Source: Ancistrus triradiatus (lineage: Eukaryota > Chordata > Actinopteri > Siluriformes > Loricariidae). From it: DNA of 64,000 bases. Positions within the stretch are counted from its first letter, which is position 1, and every line of letters starts with the position of its first letter. Below the pieces are notes generated by a model that was not told where the DNA came from, searched no databases, and saw nothing but the letters and a program-made list of their open reading frames with translations. The position numbers and the translations under genes are program-made. Positions 25,401 through 31,379 of the stretch are shown here, in pieces. Where the stretch lies: assembly GCA_025084515.1 (NCBI GenBank), contig JAJAGP010002017.1, positions 1 to 64,000 on the forward strand. Direction: 5' to 3'.

Positions 25401-27942
25401 TTCCTCTCCACTTATTTTCATTTTCTATTTCACACTAACGTTACTTAATTTTATTTGTAGCTTAGGGTCAAGATTTGATACCGTTGCACAGCAACAACTC
25501 ATTCGTTCTGGACCTACTTTTTCGGAAGGGTATTATCAGAACTAAAGCATATTCTATATCAAATTCAGGGCTTCTTTGCTGTATTTTGTTTCTTTAATTT
25601 GTTATAAAGACTTGTATTTAAGCAGCAGAACACTCCCGGTCGTGTTTTCTAGGCTTCGGTTCATTTGCCTGCACTCCTTAATCCCGATAACACACTCCTC
25701 CTCGTGTTCTTTTGCTTAAATACACATTTCAACACACATTTCATTGATTTTCGGGCTCCTTTCCATTTACAGTACGTGCCTTAAGCAGGCGCCGGGAGCA
25801 TCAGGAGTGCAACGTTATGAACGTCTGGTATAATTTGTTATGCAAAAATCTAATCATGATTGTGCCATTGAGTCTGTGAATGATTTTCTGTCTTAATGTT
25901 GTTGTGATAGATAACAATCAGCACAAACAACTCACAATCACCATAGATACATCGGCACAGGTGTCCACACTTTTTCAGCCTTTTCCATTTCTGTGGTATG
26001 TGCTCTATAAATTAGGGACGTTTAAGGAATATTCTTACCTATAAGATGAACTTGTTGTAACCTGACAAACATTGCAGACCAGCTCTCGCTTGCAGTCTCT
26101 TACTGCTACAGCTAAACAAAGGTTACGATTCAAGATAATGAGCATACATAAAAAGTCTGCTTTGAAGCCATGGGTCCCAACCCGGGGTCTGCCAAATTTC
26201 ACATGCGGGTTTGTTAGAATGCAATTTGCATGTTAAATAAAATGAAAATAACACACTCACTGGAAAAAATCTGTATATCTCTATATGAAATGACTCACTC
26301 AAAAAGAGTAGGCGCTTATTAGACTCATAATGAATCATTAGTATTCTTTTGGAAGGATGTGTGTACAGGTCTGCTCTGTCGGGATGTTCAAAGAACAATG
26401 CTCAGATTATGTTTGATTTTTAACTAAATGTTTAGCTGTCCTAATAAGATACTATCGGTGCCGATACTGACCCTCACACATCATAGAGAGCACCGATAAC
26501 ATGAGGCGGTTACTGAGGCACATGCACGGCACTAGATGAAGCTGAACCGGATTATTTCTCGCTTGAGATAAGCAGCAGCAAAACACCAAATCTGTAACGC
26601 CAGTATTTTGAGGGGCGGCTGAAATAAATATAACCAACAATTCAAAAGCTTCGTAAGACTACACTTCCCTATTTGTGCTTGTTTCTGCATTAGGACAAAT
26701 TTATTTTTTCATGGCTCTAACCCTTTTCAAACTCAACCCCTAAATACTATTATTTCAAGCTTATTTGGGATACAGAACACTGCTTGTATCAAAATAAAGC
26801 TATAAAAAAAAGAACGCTGTAAATATCAGGATTTATCGGCACTTATTGAGTAGTTAAGTTAGATAGAGTTGGTATCGGTATCGATACTTAGATACTTAAA
26901 CATCAGGTATCGGTATCAGAACGAAAAAAGTGGCATCGGTACATCCCTAATAAGAAAAAAGAGACAAAAAGAGACCCAGTAGAATAGGAAAAAAGTATTG
27001 AATAAAAAGATTTTCAATGATTGGATTATTCTTTTGGTCCGTGTATATGCGGGCTGATGGGAGGCTCAGCATTTCTTAGATACTCATAGGGGGGCTCCAA
27101 GGAAAAAAAAAACCTTGCTTCCCAGAACAGGCTCACTGTGACCGAACCAGCTAAGATTAAACTAATTTATTGGCTGTGTAATTGAATAACATTCTTACGA
27201 GGACAAAATGTTTAGGTTACAAAGCTTTGCTCTGTGATTATTGTAAGATATTATATCAGTAGATATATGCACAACCGAAATGGTGACGATCTGCACGGCC
27301 TCATCATCATCTTATGCTCGTTGCTCTACAATAATGACAGAAGACATTATGAGTTTTTTTTTATCCATAAGAGGAAGCATAGCCTTAGACACAGTAGTGA
27401 AAGTTCAGCCCTATAACCATAAACGTTTAGAGATGTCCCTGGCAGATGCTCTTATTTCGATAAAGGCCTTGCTCAAGAGTCCAAAAACCTGCTTATTAGT
27501 ATACCAGAGACTCAACCTGTTCATGTCACACACAGTTTGTTCCCTGCAGAGATGGTGTAACTTCTTTATATTAAGAAAATCACCAAGCACAAAGCAAGGA
27601 TGCCCAGATTTCGTTTGAGAAGTCAAGTTTAGCTGAACCAAAGTGTTTAGTTTCTGTTATTTGCACCTTAAGGTCACGGAACGCAAGGGTTCTCCTACGC
27701 CGACTCGAAAAGCACCTTCATGGTGTGAAGTGACCAGGAGTGGCCACATTTTGGGACTGTTCCTGGACCCCGAACGGACTTTAGGACATAAGGAATACTC
27801 ACAGGACGCAGAGGGCATACGCTCCCTGAATAGACTCGCTGTCTCTGAGGAGGAAGCTCCCATCCTTGGCTTCTTTGGAGAGCAGGTCCTCAGCCATAGA
27901 GCGAGTGATATTGCCGTGGTACCACGGCTGATGGGACGACAT
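1310..27942 (-). CDS. inpp5d: inpp5d (SHIP1), first 11 coding exons, 3' part outside window
   Basis: SHIP1 removes the 5-phosphate of PtdIns(3,4,5)P3 at the plasma membrane and dampens immune-receptor signalling, docking through its SH2 domain. Eleven exons join in frame over 1,219 coding bases (about 406 residues): join of 27803-27942, 21676-21739, 14605-14740, 11954-12107, 9778-9918, 8797-8887, 8614-8691, 8414-8491, 5566-5692, 2681-2787 and 1310-1412, read right to left. The SH2 domain has the FLLRDSES phosphotyrosine pocket, with Arg in the usual place. Later landmarks are SLIPPVTFE, LKVDVENGK and the phosphatase opening GTWNMG. SHIP1 is favoured over SHIP2 because WYHGNITRS and ENMGLVTHLQYPV are SHIP1-like. 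The catalytic core and proline-rich tail lie left of the window. All introns are GT-AG. Many introns carry transposons, but no exon is disrupted. Confidence 0.93.
1431..1460. repeat. CA microsatellite
   Basis: About 15 CA units with one G interruption, 18 bases outside inpp5d exon 11 on the intron side. Confidence 0.95.
1573..2162 (+). mobile_element. Inverted-repeat element (Harbinger-like?), copy 1
   Basis: Starts aaggccttttcacac and ends gtgtgagaaggcctt, clear terminal inverted repeats. An open stretch from ATG 1798 (MAIKEQIWWNRAERLENDGD...) is shared with copies near 22.2 and 30.7 kb. Class is uncertain; PIF/Harbinger is a guess from the terminal pattern. Confidence 0.65.
2265..2380 (+). 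repeat. Dispersed repeat 'ggactgtgggaggaaaccgg'
   Basis: Contains ggactgtgggaggaaaccgg and ggggaggacatgcaaactcc, a sequence scattered widely in fish genomes. A second, reverse-oriented copy lies near 9.45 kb. Confidence 0.65.
2681..2787 (-). CDS. inpp5d: inpp5d coding exon 10 (PH-related domain end)
   Basis: With the split Ile codon this reads ILQLVKVQKMHTKLEVTVE and on to KEFIFEDAK, matching LQLIKSQKFLNKLVILVETEKEK of SHIP1. Two AGs precede it. The upstream one (ATCGCAG) is chosen because only it keeps frame with exon 9. Donor GTGAAG. Confidence 0.9.
2788..3378. other. inpp5d intron 9 sequence with no recognised gene
   Basis: AT-rich. A piece near 3140-3280 ending attgcccagccctag resembles the end of a DNA transposon. 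Otherwise nothing was seen. Confidence 0.5.
3379..4948 (+). mobile_element. Tc1/mariner element, family 1, copy A
   Basis: 1,570 bases with terminal inverted repeats cagtggtgcttgaaagtttg / caaactttcaagcaccactg, flanked by TA duplications at 3377-3378 and 4949-4950. It lies in inpp5d intron 9 and is full length. The transposase frame is broken. Confidence 0.93.
3668..4730 (+). pseudogene. Tc1 transposase, family 1, copy A, frameshifted
   Basis: Begins MARTKEISEDLRKRVVDANQ, the Tc1 helix-turn-helix region, then breaks within a few dozen codons. Fragments of the DDE domain (VSCIMVWVCFAHSGQ, NSYRKRLAA at the end) appear in other frames. Several frameshifts mean no transposase can be made. Confidence 0.88.
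4949..5565. other. Rest of inpp5d intron 9, nothing recognised
   Basis: Unique-looking AT-rich intron sequence between the Tc1 copy and inpp5d exon 9. Confidence 0.4.
5566..5692 (-). CDS. inpp5d: inpp5d coding exon 9 (PH-related domain)
   Basis: Encodes VKSGEGLGISSKMYLKVDVE and continues through KTRDGPEDKYYVHNK, matching the PH-like segment of SHIP1 (KMQLKVDVESGK, DGSEDKFYSHKK). Acceptor GCTCACAG, donor GTACGT, phase 1 end. Confidence 0.92.
6067..6176 (+). mobile_element. Tc1 family 3, left part (split by an insertion)
   Basis: Contains cactggccactttatgaggt and the typical gcatttagtcatgta. The element continues at 7758, the two halves being separated by Tc1 copy B. It lies in inpp5d intron 8. 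Confidence 0.8.
6177..7757 (-). mobile_element. Tc1/mariner element, family 1, copy B, nested in another Tc1
   Basis: Ends cagtggtgcctgaaag and ctttcaagcaccactg, flanked by TA at 6175-6176 and 7758-7759. Removing it with one TA joins the two halves of a family 3 Tc1. About 1,581 bases, full length. Confidence 0.94.
6387..7403 (-). pseudogene. Tc1 transposase, family 1, copy B, frameshifted
   Basis: Opens MARTKEISEELRKRVVDANQ and runs through the paired-like HTH (STVRQIVYKWRKFKTIV, PRSGRLTKITPRAR) for about 100 codons before losing frame. The DDE part is spread over other frames and ends at the shared stop near 6387. Confidence 0.9.
7758..8380 (+). pseudogene. Tc1 family 3 transposase remnant (right part)
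   Basis: Carries decayed transposase words: gtgactttgatcgtgg, tttcagaaactgctgac, actcgttataaccgaggtatg, ctcaccaaaactggacaata and gcatggatccatcctgcctc, all in order for this fish Tc1 family. It has many indels. A second copy lies at 49.05-49.6 kb and a third fragment at 16.1 kb. Confidence 0.85.
8414..8491 (-). CDS. inpp5d: inpp5d coding exon 8 (start of PH-like region)
   Basis: Exactly 26 codons, phase 0 at both ends, ending in SLIPPVTFE, identical to the family core. Acceptor TTCACAG, donor GTGAGA. The 2.7 kb intron that follows holds the nested pair of Tc1 elements. Confidence 0.92.
8614..8691 (-). CDS. inpp5d: inpp5d coding exon 7 (linker)
   Basis: Exactly 26 codons, phase 0 at both ends. 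It contains LEQLTKLLYSIEDK, equivalent to LSQLTSLLSSIEDK of SHIP1. Acceptor GTTTCAG, donor GTATCA. Confidence 0.9.
8797..8887 (-). CDS. inpp5d: inpp5d coding exon 6 (linker)
   Basis: A 91-base exon encoding EITRTLPSLEALQRVVEQP and on to RGQ. It matches the SHIP1 stretch EVIRTLPSLESLQRL. Acceptor CTTGTAG, donor GTATTA, phase 0 end. Exons 6, 7 and 8 are separated by very short introns of 105 and 122 bases, unlike the others. Confidence 0.88.
8888..9777. other. inpp5d intron 5, repeat fragments
   Basis: Contains a reverse copy of the 'gtttgcatgttctccccgtg' repeat (about 9425-9492) and a half copy of the 'aaaagtcttaggccacc' element (about 9546-9640). No gene was seen. Confidence 0.55.
9778..9918 (-). 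CDS. inpp5d: inpp5d coding exon 5 (linker helix)
   Basis: Encodes LHEDHQKAIQDYFSSAV and then GIPTLPNLKKLLKTICKNLN, matching the SHIP1 segment with HLKAIQDYLS and LPHLKKLTTLLCK. Acceptor TTTGCAG, donor GTAGAA, phase 2 end. Confidence 0.9.
10280..10935. repeat. Composite repeat: 'ttccttgccactgtcgcccc' block plus hammerhead-like motif
   Basis: 10610-10680 carries tttttccttgccactgtcgc, a block shared with copies near 20.1, 22.9, 35.5 and 53.25 kb. From 10,700 to 10,930 lies another repeat ending in gtcacttagatgagtgac followed by gaaac, which folds like a hammerhead ribozyme core. Bases 10,280-10,600 are AT-rich and unremarkable. Confidence 0.55.
11041..11365 (+). repeat. Dispersed repeat 'aacatccattcctgcat', copy 1
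   Basis: Contains agtgtttcttacatttc, aataaacatccattcctgca and gcaggcctgcaacacgttcc-type words, shared with copies at 15.7, 33.3, 34.3 and 35.6 kb. Probably a nonautonomous DNA transposon. Confidence 0.65.
11552..11908 (+). mobile_element. MITE with cactacacagccaaaag / cttttggtcttgcgg ends
   Basis: Inverted ends and internal words gagaagcattccagtac and agatcactaaatagaag. It is the common fish short element whose ends read ccaaaagtatgtggaca. It stops 45 bases short of inpp5d exon 4. Confidence 0.65.
11954..12107 (-). CDS. inpp5d: inpp5d coding exon 4 (linker)
   Basis: Encodes a proline-rich start (PPSLPPQLPPRN) and then LSHPSISDTYLQRLQLIDMS, matching the SHIP1 linker where LSETLFQRLQSMDTS occurs. 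The donor is a weak GTACGG, chosen because it alone keeps frame with the next exon. Acceptor CCCACAG. Confidence 0.85.
12232..12522 (+). mobile_element. Tc1 family 4 end fragment
   Basis: Ends ggctgactaaatacttttttgccccactg (given here in words: 'gactaaatactttttt' then 'gccccactg'), the terminus of the element at 39.5-40.2 kb. Only the right end is present. Confidence 0.75.
12788..14200 (+). mobile_element. Tc1/mariner element, family 1, copy C, decayed
   Basis: Same internal order as copies A and B, but both termini are eroded (no intact cagtggtg / caccactg). It lies in inpp5d intron 3. Confidence 0.85.
13019..14043 (+). pseudogene. Tc1 transposase, family 1, copy C
   Basis: The longest open piece of family 1: about 150 codons carrying GKGCKTISKEFGLHQSTVRQ, YKWRKFKTIVTLPRSGRPT, SVHESTIRRTLNNNGVHGRV and NIAARLQ. 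The original MARTK start has become MK, and the frame fails just before the first catalytic Asp region. The rest (VMVW-like GGGSIMVW, EWPSQS) is frameshifted. Confidence 0.85.
14605..14740 (-). CDS. inpp5d: inpp5d coding exon 3 (SH2 C-terminal end)
   Basis: Encodes ASDGVPIRFFSLLPDLVSAY followed by TENMGLVTHLQYPV, the end of the SH2 domain, then an acidic EEPEDEP stretch. Acceptor TTTGCAG, donor GGTAAG, phase 1 end. It joins exon 2 in frame across a 6.9 kb intron that holds a nested transposon. Confidence 0.93.
14770..15880. repeat. Dispersed repeat 'aacatccattcctgcat' family, long copy
   Basis: Carries gatcctctgatcatcttt, aacactgtattgtagagctt and aggaatggatgtttagtaac, all repeated at 34.3-35.05 kb in the same order. 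Ends in tttctgatttggggtgg. A nonautonomous DNA element about 1.1 kb long; no coding frame. Confidence 0.65.
16130..16312 (-). pseudogene. Tc1 family 3 transposase fragment
   Basis: Contains agagatgctcttctgcat, gcatcaacaaggcattttca and cccagagcgctgccctcact, matching the remnant at 49.4-49.6 kb. Short and non-coding. Confidence 0.75.
16705..18555. mobile_element. 'cttaagaaa' inverted-repeat element carrying a Tc1 insertion
   Basis: Left end gccggattcaccaaaagctt plus ttaagaaaaaacttgtgaag; right end is its reverse complement, with tttcgtgaatccggc at 18541-18555. The interior is rich in ttaagaa words. Tc1 copy D occupies 17445-18472 inside it. Related copies lie at 18.57-18.96, 55.9-56.2 and 60.3-60.9 kb. 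Confidence 0.75.
17445..18472 (-). mobile_element. Tc1/mariner element, family 1, copy D, 5'-truncated
   Basis: Starts cagtggtgcttaaaag (its 3' end in transposase sense) and breaks off near 18472 inside the transposase gene, about 500 bases short. The pseudogene contains SGQPVHELNLKRRWVMQQDN, EWPSQSPDLNPMEMLWKDLK and MANVHVHESTIRRTLNNNGV in separate frames. Confidence 0.88.
18566..18960. mobile_element. 'cttaagaaa' MITE, second copy
   Basis: Starts gactgcattcacaaaagtgt and ends acaagtttttcttaagaaag, followed by cttccatg. Same terminal words as the element beside it. Confidence 0.65.
20020..20165 (-). repeat. 'aagaaaccttgggaggagca' dispersed repeat
   Basis: Contains cagtggcaaggaaaaagtcc and gaagaaaccttgggaggagc, the reverse complement of blocks at 22.87-22.99 and 35.48 kb. 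A widespread fish repeat of unknown class. Confidence 0.65.
20170..21675. other. inpp5d intron 2 sequence, nothing recognised
   Basis: AT-rich unique-looking sequence leading to inpp5d exon 2. No frames, repeats or RNA genes were seen. Confidence 0.4.
21676..21739 (-). CDS. inpp5d: inpp5d coding exon 2 (SH2 middle)
   Basis: This 64-base exon completes the split Leu codon and encodes YQNCVYTYRILPNEDKQLSVQ minus one residue of context, matching the SH2 strand of SHIP1. It is flanked by a TGCAG acceptor and a GTAAGA donor and ends in phase 0. It is separated from exon 1 by a 6.1 kb intron. Confidence 0.93.
21955..22400 (-). mobile_element. Inverted-repeat element (Harbinger-like?), copy 2
   Basis: Reverse copy of 1573-2162. 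It carries the same open stretch (MDIKEQIWWNRTERLENDGD...) on the minus strand. Left edge is the caccttcacaccgagtg word. Confidence 0.65.
22640..22850 (+). mobile_element. Tc1 family 4 end fragment
   Basis: Shares tacaatgtgatttcctggat and gaagaacttgcacaatcagt with the 12.3 and 40.1 kb copies and ends gccccacta. Solo end. Confidence 0.72.
22851..22990 (+). repeat. TA repeat and 'ggtcctcctaaggtttcttc' dispersed repeat
   Basis: A short TA microsatellite (about 22850-22867) followed by a forward copy of the ggtttcttccttataactt / ttccttgccgctcttgccct block. Confidence 0.65.
22991..24496. other. inpp5d intron 1 sequence, nothing recognised
   Basis: AT-rich, with loose repeats of 'agcata' and 'aaaatat' near 23.1-23.4 kb. 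No gene was seen. Confidence 0.4.
24497..25173 (+). mobile_element. Inverted-repeat element with cagtggtacctcgg ends
   Basis: Starts cagtggtacctcggatattg and ends cgagaaccgaggcaccgctg. Internal words ggagctcctgatttatgatg and cgagtttcagctgaaacgag recur at 38.7-39.3 and 43.4-43.8 kb. The termini resemble pogo/Tigger-type elements; no transposase remains. Confidence 0.7.
25174..26435. other. inpp5d intron 1 sequence, nothing recognised
   Basis: No coding or structural signal stands out. Confidence 0.35.
26436..26950. mobile_element. hAT-like MITE with 'gtatcggtatc...catcggtacatccct' end
   Basis: The right end reads ggtatcggtatcagaacg then tggcatcggtacatcccta, a form typical of hAT-type fish MITEs. 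The left end carries tatcggtgccgatactgacc in inverted sense. Interior non-coding. Confidence 0.55.
26951..27802. other. inpp5d intron 1 near exon 1, nothing recognised
   Basis: No repeat or gene was identified. Overlapping short open frames near 27.3-27.6 kb have no recognisable content. Confidence 0.35.
27803..27942 (-). CDS. inpp5d: inpp5d coding exon 1 (start codon, SH2 N-terminal half)
   Basis: Starts MSSHQPWYHGNITRS and ends inside codon 47 at a GTGAGT donor (phase 2). The start at 27942 is chosen because the family begins only a few residues before the SH2 domain. The same frame stays open upstream to another ATG at 28227 (see findings). It contains the FLLRDSES phosphotyrosine-binding strand. 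Confidence 0.92.
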
Positions 27943-28250
27943 CCTGTTCCTCCCTGCGGCGCTCCCTCCCTCCCCGCTTGGCTTTGGCGATCGGCAGAAC
28001 TCTAGGCTGGGAGTCAACGTTGGTCCAAGGCCCGTTTCATGACTTTCAGCGTCAGACTGGCGCTCCTTCTCGCTCTCGCATACAAACACTGGCTCTCTTT
28101 CTCTCTCTCTTCCTGTTAAAGGGGCGAAAGCTGTAAAAAGGAAGCTACCACAAGCGCGAGGGTGAACTTCCTCATTCTCTGTGCACAAGCGAGAGAGAGA
28201 AAGGCCAGAGAGATCGGCTCGGTGCACTTAGCCACACCAGAGCAGAAGTA
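27943..28250 (-). promoter_or_regulatory. inpp5d 5' UTR / proximal promoter with ETS-type sites
   Basis: Sequence just upstream of the inpp5d start codon contains, on the minus strand, a GAGGAAGT core at 28166-28173 and AACAGGAAGA near 28107-28117, both of ETS/PU.1 form, plus a CT-rich tract near 28094-28110. SHIP1 is a blood-cell gene, so PU.1 control is plausible, but this is motif matching only. No clear TATA box was seen and the transcription start is unknown. Confidence 0.4.
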
Positions 28251-28910
28251 AAACATGTCTGTCATGTGCAGGTACTTTACATTACTGATTAAGCGTTACG
28301 AATACGCTCGCATACTTCATGTGTCACACTGATACTGTACATGCCAGCCGCGTAAAACAATACGCAAAAGCAATGAGTGGTGGCACCATTAGCAAATCAG
28401 CAAGAGGTGTGAATATTAATCTTATGTATTTTGGTGCAAAATCAAACCACAGTTCACAGATCATTGATAGAGCATAATAAGTACAGTCGGATACAAAAAA
28501 AAGAGAGAAACGCTCAGTCTGGTTACCTGTTAAAATAAAAAACAAACACAACTATAACTTGCTATAAATTTTATATATTTCTTCTAGTTTTTGTAAATAA
28601 ATCTTTTGCCGTGCAGTCACTACAAAACACTATGGCATCATCAATAAAGGCGCCCAAACTTTAGCTTGCTTCAAATTCCTGTAGAGATGCTGTAACTACT
28701 AAATGTGTTTATCAGACCTCTGCCCTCCACTGTACAGGTATGCAGTCCTATATCTTTTTGTGCTGTATAATGTAAACATAAAGGGTACCTTCTCCGTAAA
28801 ACTGAATGCAAGCGATACATAAACGTGTCAGAGATTCTGCTGAAAACACAAGCCTAAACTGTTCTACACACTAAGAACAGAAGTAGCTCAACAGGTACAC
28901 ATTTATGAGA
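28251..28910. other. Intergenic, upstream of inpp5d, nothing recognised
   Basis: AT-rich spacer with no clear repeat. Confidence 0.35.
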
Positions 28911-28913
28911 TAT

Positions 28914-29225
28914 TCAGACGTCCAGATACATTTGGACATGTAGAGTGTAATACCCATAGTCCAAAATGTGTCTGGAACCAGCACCGGAAGCAGTGTGTAC
29001 ATTTTGGAACAAGATGTTCAGTAAGTGGGCAATCGGGCGATGTGCCTTCTGACCCAGCTGGGCATCACTAGGCATGCTGTGTTTAAGGGACCCAGTGCAA
29101 TTACAGGGGACGCCTGAGTAATTACAAATAAGCCTTCTGAGACAGCAAAGATCAACATTTGAGCACCCAATGCACATATGGATGCAAAGTTCAACTGTCC
29201 GCATATTTTTGGCCATGAATCATGC
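28914..29225. mobile_element. MITE with 'atttttggccatgaatcatg' end
   Basis: Runs from gtccagatacatttggacat to catatttttggccatgaatc. The same ending recurs near 29517-29565 (gtgtccacatacttttggtc), so two related copies lie side by side (second about 29280-29570). Confidence 0.6.
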
Positions 29226-30544
29226 AGTCGTTGTTATTGTTTGTCAGGAAGCTGGTCATAGAAGCTCACGGAATGTACATCAAATCACCTGTCCTTGACT
29301 GAAAAACTTCTGTCCAACATAATAACTGTGCATCACGGTTTCCAAGCCCAAGCAGTCACACACAAGCCTAAGATCACTGAACGTAAGGCCGAGGTTCAGC
29401 TGTAGTCGTGTACAGGGCCGGAAACACTCAAAACACCTATTCCAGAATCTAGTCTGCATCAAACTACATAATAATGCCCATCAGTTTGGATTGACATGGC
29501 CAGCATGCACACATGGATATGACGTTCAGGTGTCCACATACTTTTGGTCATGAATCGTGCAATAACCGTAACTGCTGTTAGCTTAGCTGTCACAGCAGCA
29601 CACGTAAGACAAAGTGCACAAGAGCTGTTGTTGAAGTGTCCACAAAGTTTTGGCTCCGCAGTGAGCAAACCCACAGTTCCCACAGTAAAGCTGCAGGGTT
29701 ATGGTGTCATAGCAATTCCACGGTAAAGTACAAAGCTTCAGAGTTCAGCAGTGTGTCAAGGTTCAGCTGAGCCTTTCTGCTCAGTTCCTGCATACGAGTG
29801 CTCATTTATAATCAGGACCATGTGACCAGATGTCTTCCCTCACCAAAAAAACACAAACACACAACAGAAGAGGCAAAAAACCTACACAGTTTTCGCCTCT
29901 TCACTTCTGATACTCCAGATCTTCTTGCTTTCTTCTTCCGTACCCAGACGCCCACACGGCGTGCAGAAAGTACAAACGCGCACGCTTTCATTATACGCTC
30001 GACCTCTCCACTTTAACGCAAAAACATTTCTGACAGGGTTTGTTGATTTGCTAAGGGAGGAACTGGAACACGATTTGCGCATCAAACAAACCCAAGCGTG
30101 ACGCATGTTATCCATTGACTACACATCAGAGGATCGTCTGGAAACTGTTGAGATTCATTTTCCAGGGTTTCTTATTTGTGCTAAATCAAATACAGCCAAT
30201 AAACAAAAATAAAACAGCTTTTGACCAAGATTTGCCCAAACATTTTCATAAGACTGTCAAGGTTGTGGTTTGAAACTGGATGCTTAATTTATATTTCAGT
30301 AAATGACATTAATTGGTAAATTTTTTGGTTGTAAGCAATTGTCTTAATAGTGGACCTAATGGTTTTTGCTCCTGGACAGGGATGAAACTCTGAGATACTC
30401 CTGCACACAAAACATGACCACTGTTGTGTAATTCGTTTTTGTTTCTCTATATACAACCCTTTCATACAAACGTAGAGCTGACAACACTTCACGGGTGGTA
30501 TAAAGGAAAATTAGATTGCAATAATAAAAGTATAAAACCATACA
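29226..30544. other. Intergenic with second MITE copy (to about 29570)
   Basis: After the second MITE copy nothing is recognised until 30,545. Confidence 0.4.
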
Positions 30545-30915
30545 GGAACATGTTTAATCGGAGCCTGTTCTAATTTCTGCATTAAAATCAGGCTGACCAA
30601 TCAGAGCTCGGTTGCCGGGCAGAACAGCTCGTCAGGAGCTAATAGGACGAGCAACAGGCTGCCTCTAAAACCATGGATATTAAAGAACAGATCTGGTGGA
30701 ATAGAACTGAAAGGGTGGAGAATGATGGTGATAAAGCTCACAGGGACTGGATGGAATTTATCTAAGTGTCTGTTCATGACCCCAGAAACACAAACTAGAG
30801 CTTCCTAGACTCATCTTCATGCGTGTTTTTGTTTGTTTAAGGTGACCTTGTGAAAAAGACATGGCGAGATCTCCACATTAAGAGACGGGAAATAAAATAA
30901 AGCAAAAGTGGACAG
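30545..30915 (+). mobile_element. Inverted-repeat element (Harbinger-like?), copy 3, truncated
   Basis: Forward copy of the middle of 1573-2162, again with MDIKEQIWWNRTERVENDGD on the plus strand. The terminal repeats are missing. Confidence 0.62.
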
Positions 30916-30979
30916 GTACACCAACAGGAGGGGTCTGGGAGGCATCCCTATCAGATGCCCAAACCACCTCAAGTGACTG

Positions 30980-31105
30980 AATGAATGAAGCGGACACCCT
31001 TATCCAGAGTGACAACTGATACAAGCAGGTGTGGTTTAATGATCTCACCCAAGGACCAGCAGCCGTCAGCAGTCCGGTAACTTGGTCACTGCACCACCAC
31101 AGGCT
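30980..31105 (-). repeat. Decayed SINE
   Basis: Contains acacccttatccagagtgac, the reverse of the SINE tail ctctggataagggcgtct, followed by accagcagcc-type words. Weak match. Confidence 0.45.
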
Positions 31106-31379
31106 CTCTGACTATGAAACAAAGTCCTTAGTATGTTACCTACACAAAGAACATGGCACTCACACTGATAATAACCACCTGACAACCACACAACCGTCAA
31201 GCAGAGTGCTCTCGATTGGTGGTCTTGATTATTGTGGTTTTCCTCTTTTCCTCCACAAATGTGCACCTGCTAGTGTAAGAGCAACTGCCAGTCTGCTATG
31301 TCTCTTCTGAAAACCAGCATTTGGCATGAACTGTAAGGGTTATGGGCGCTGAGTATTTTTTGTTTTGAGTATTATATGT

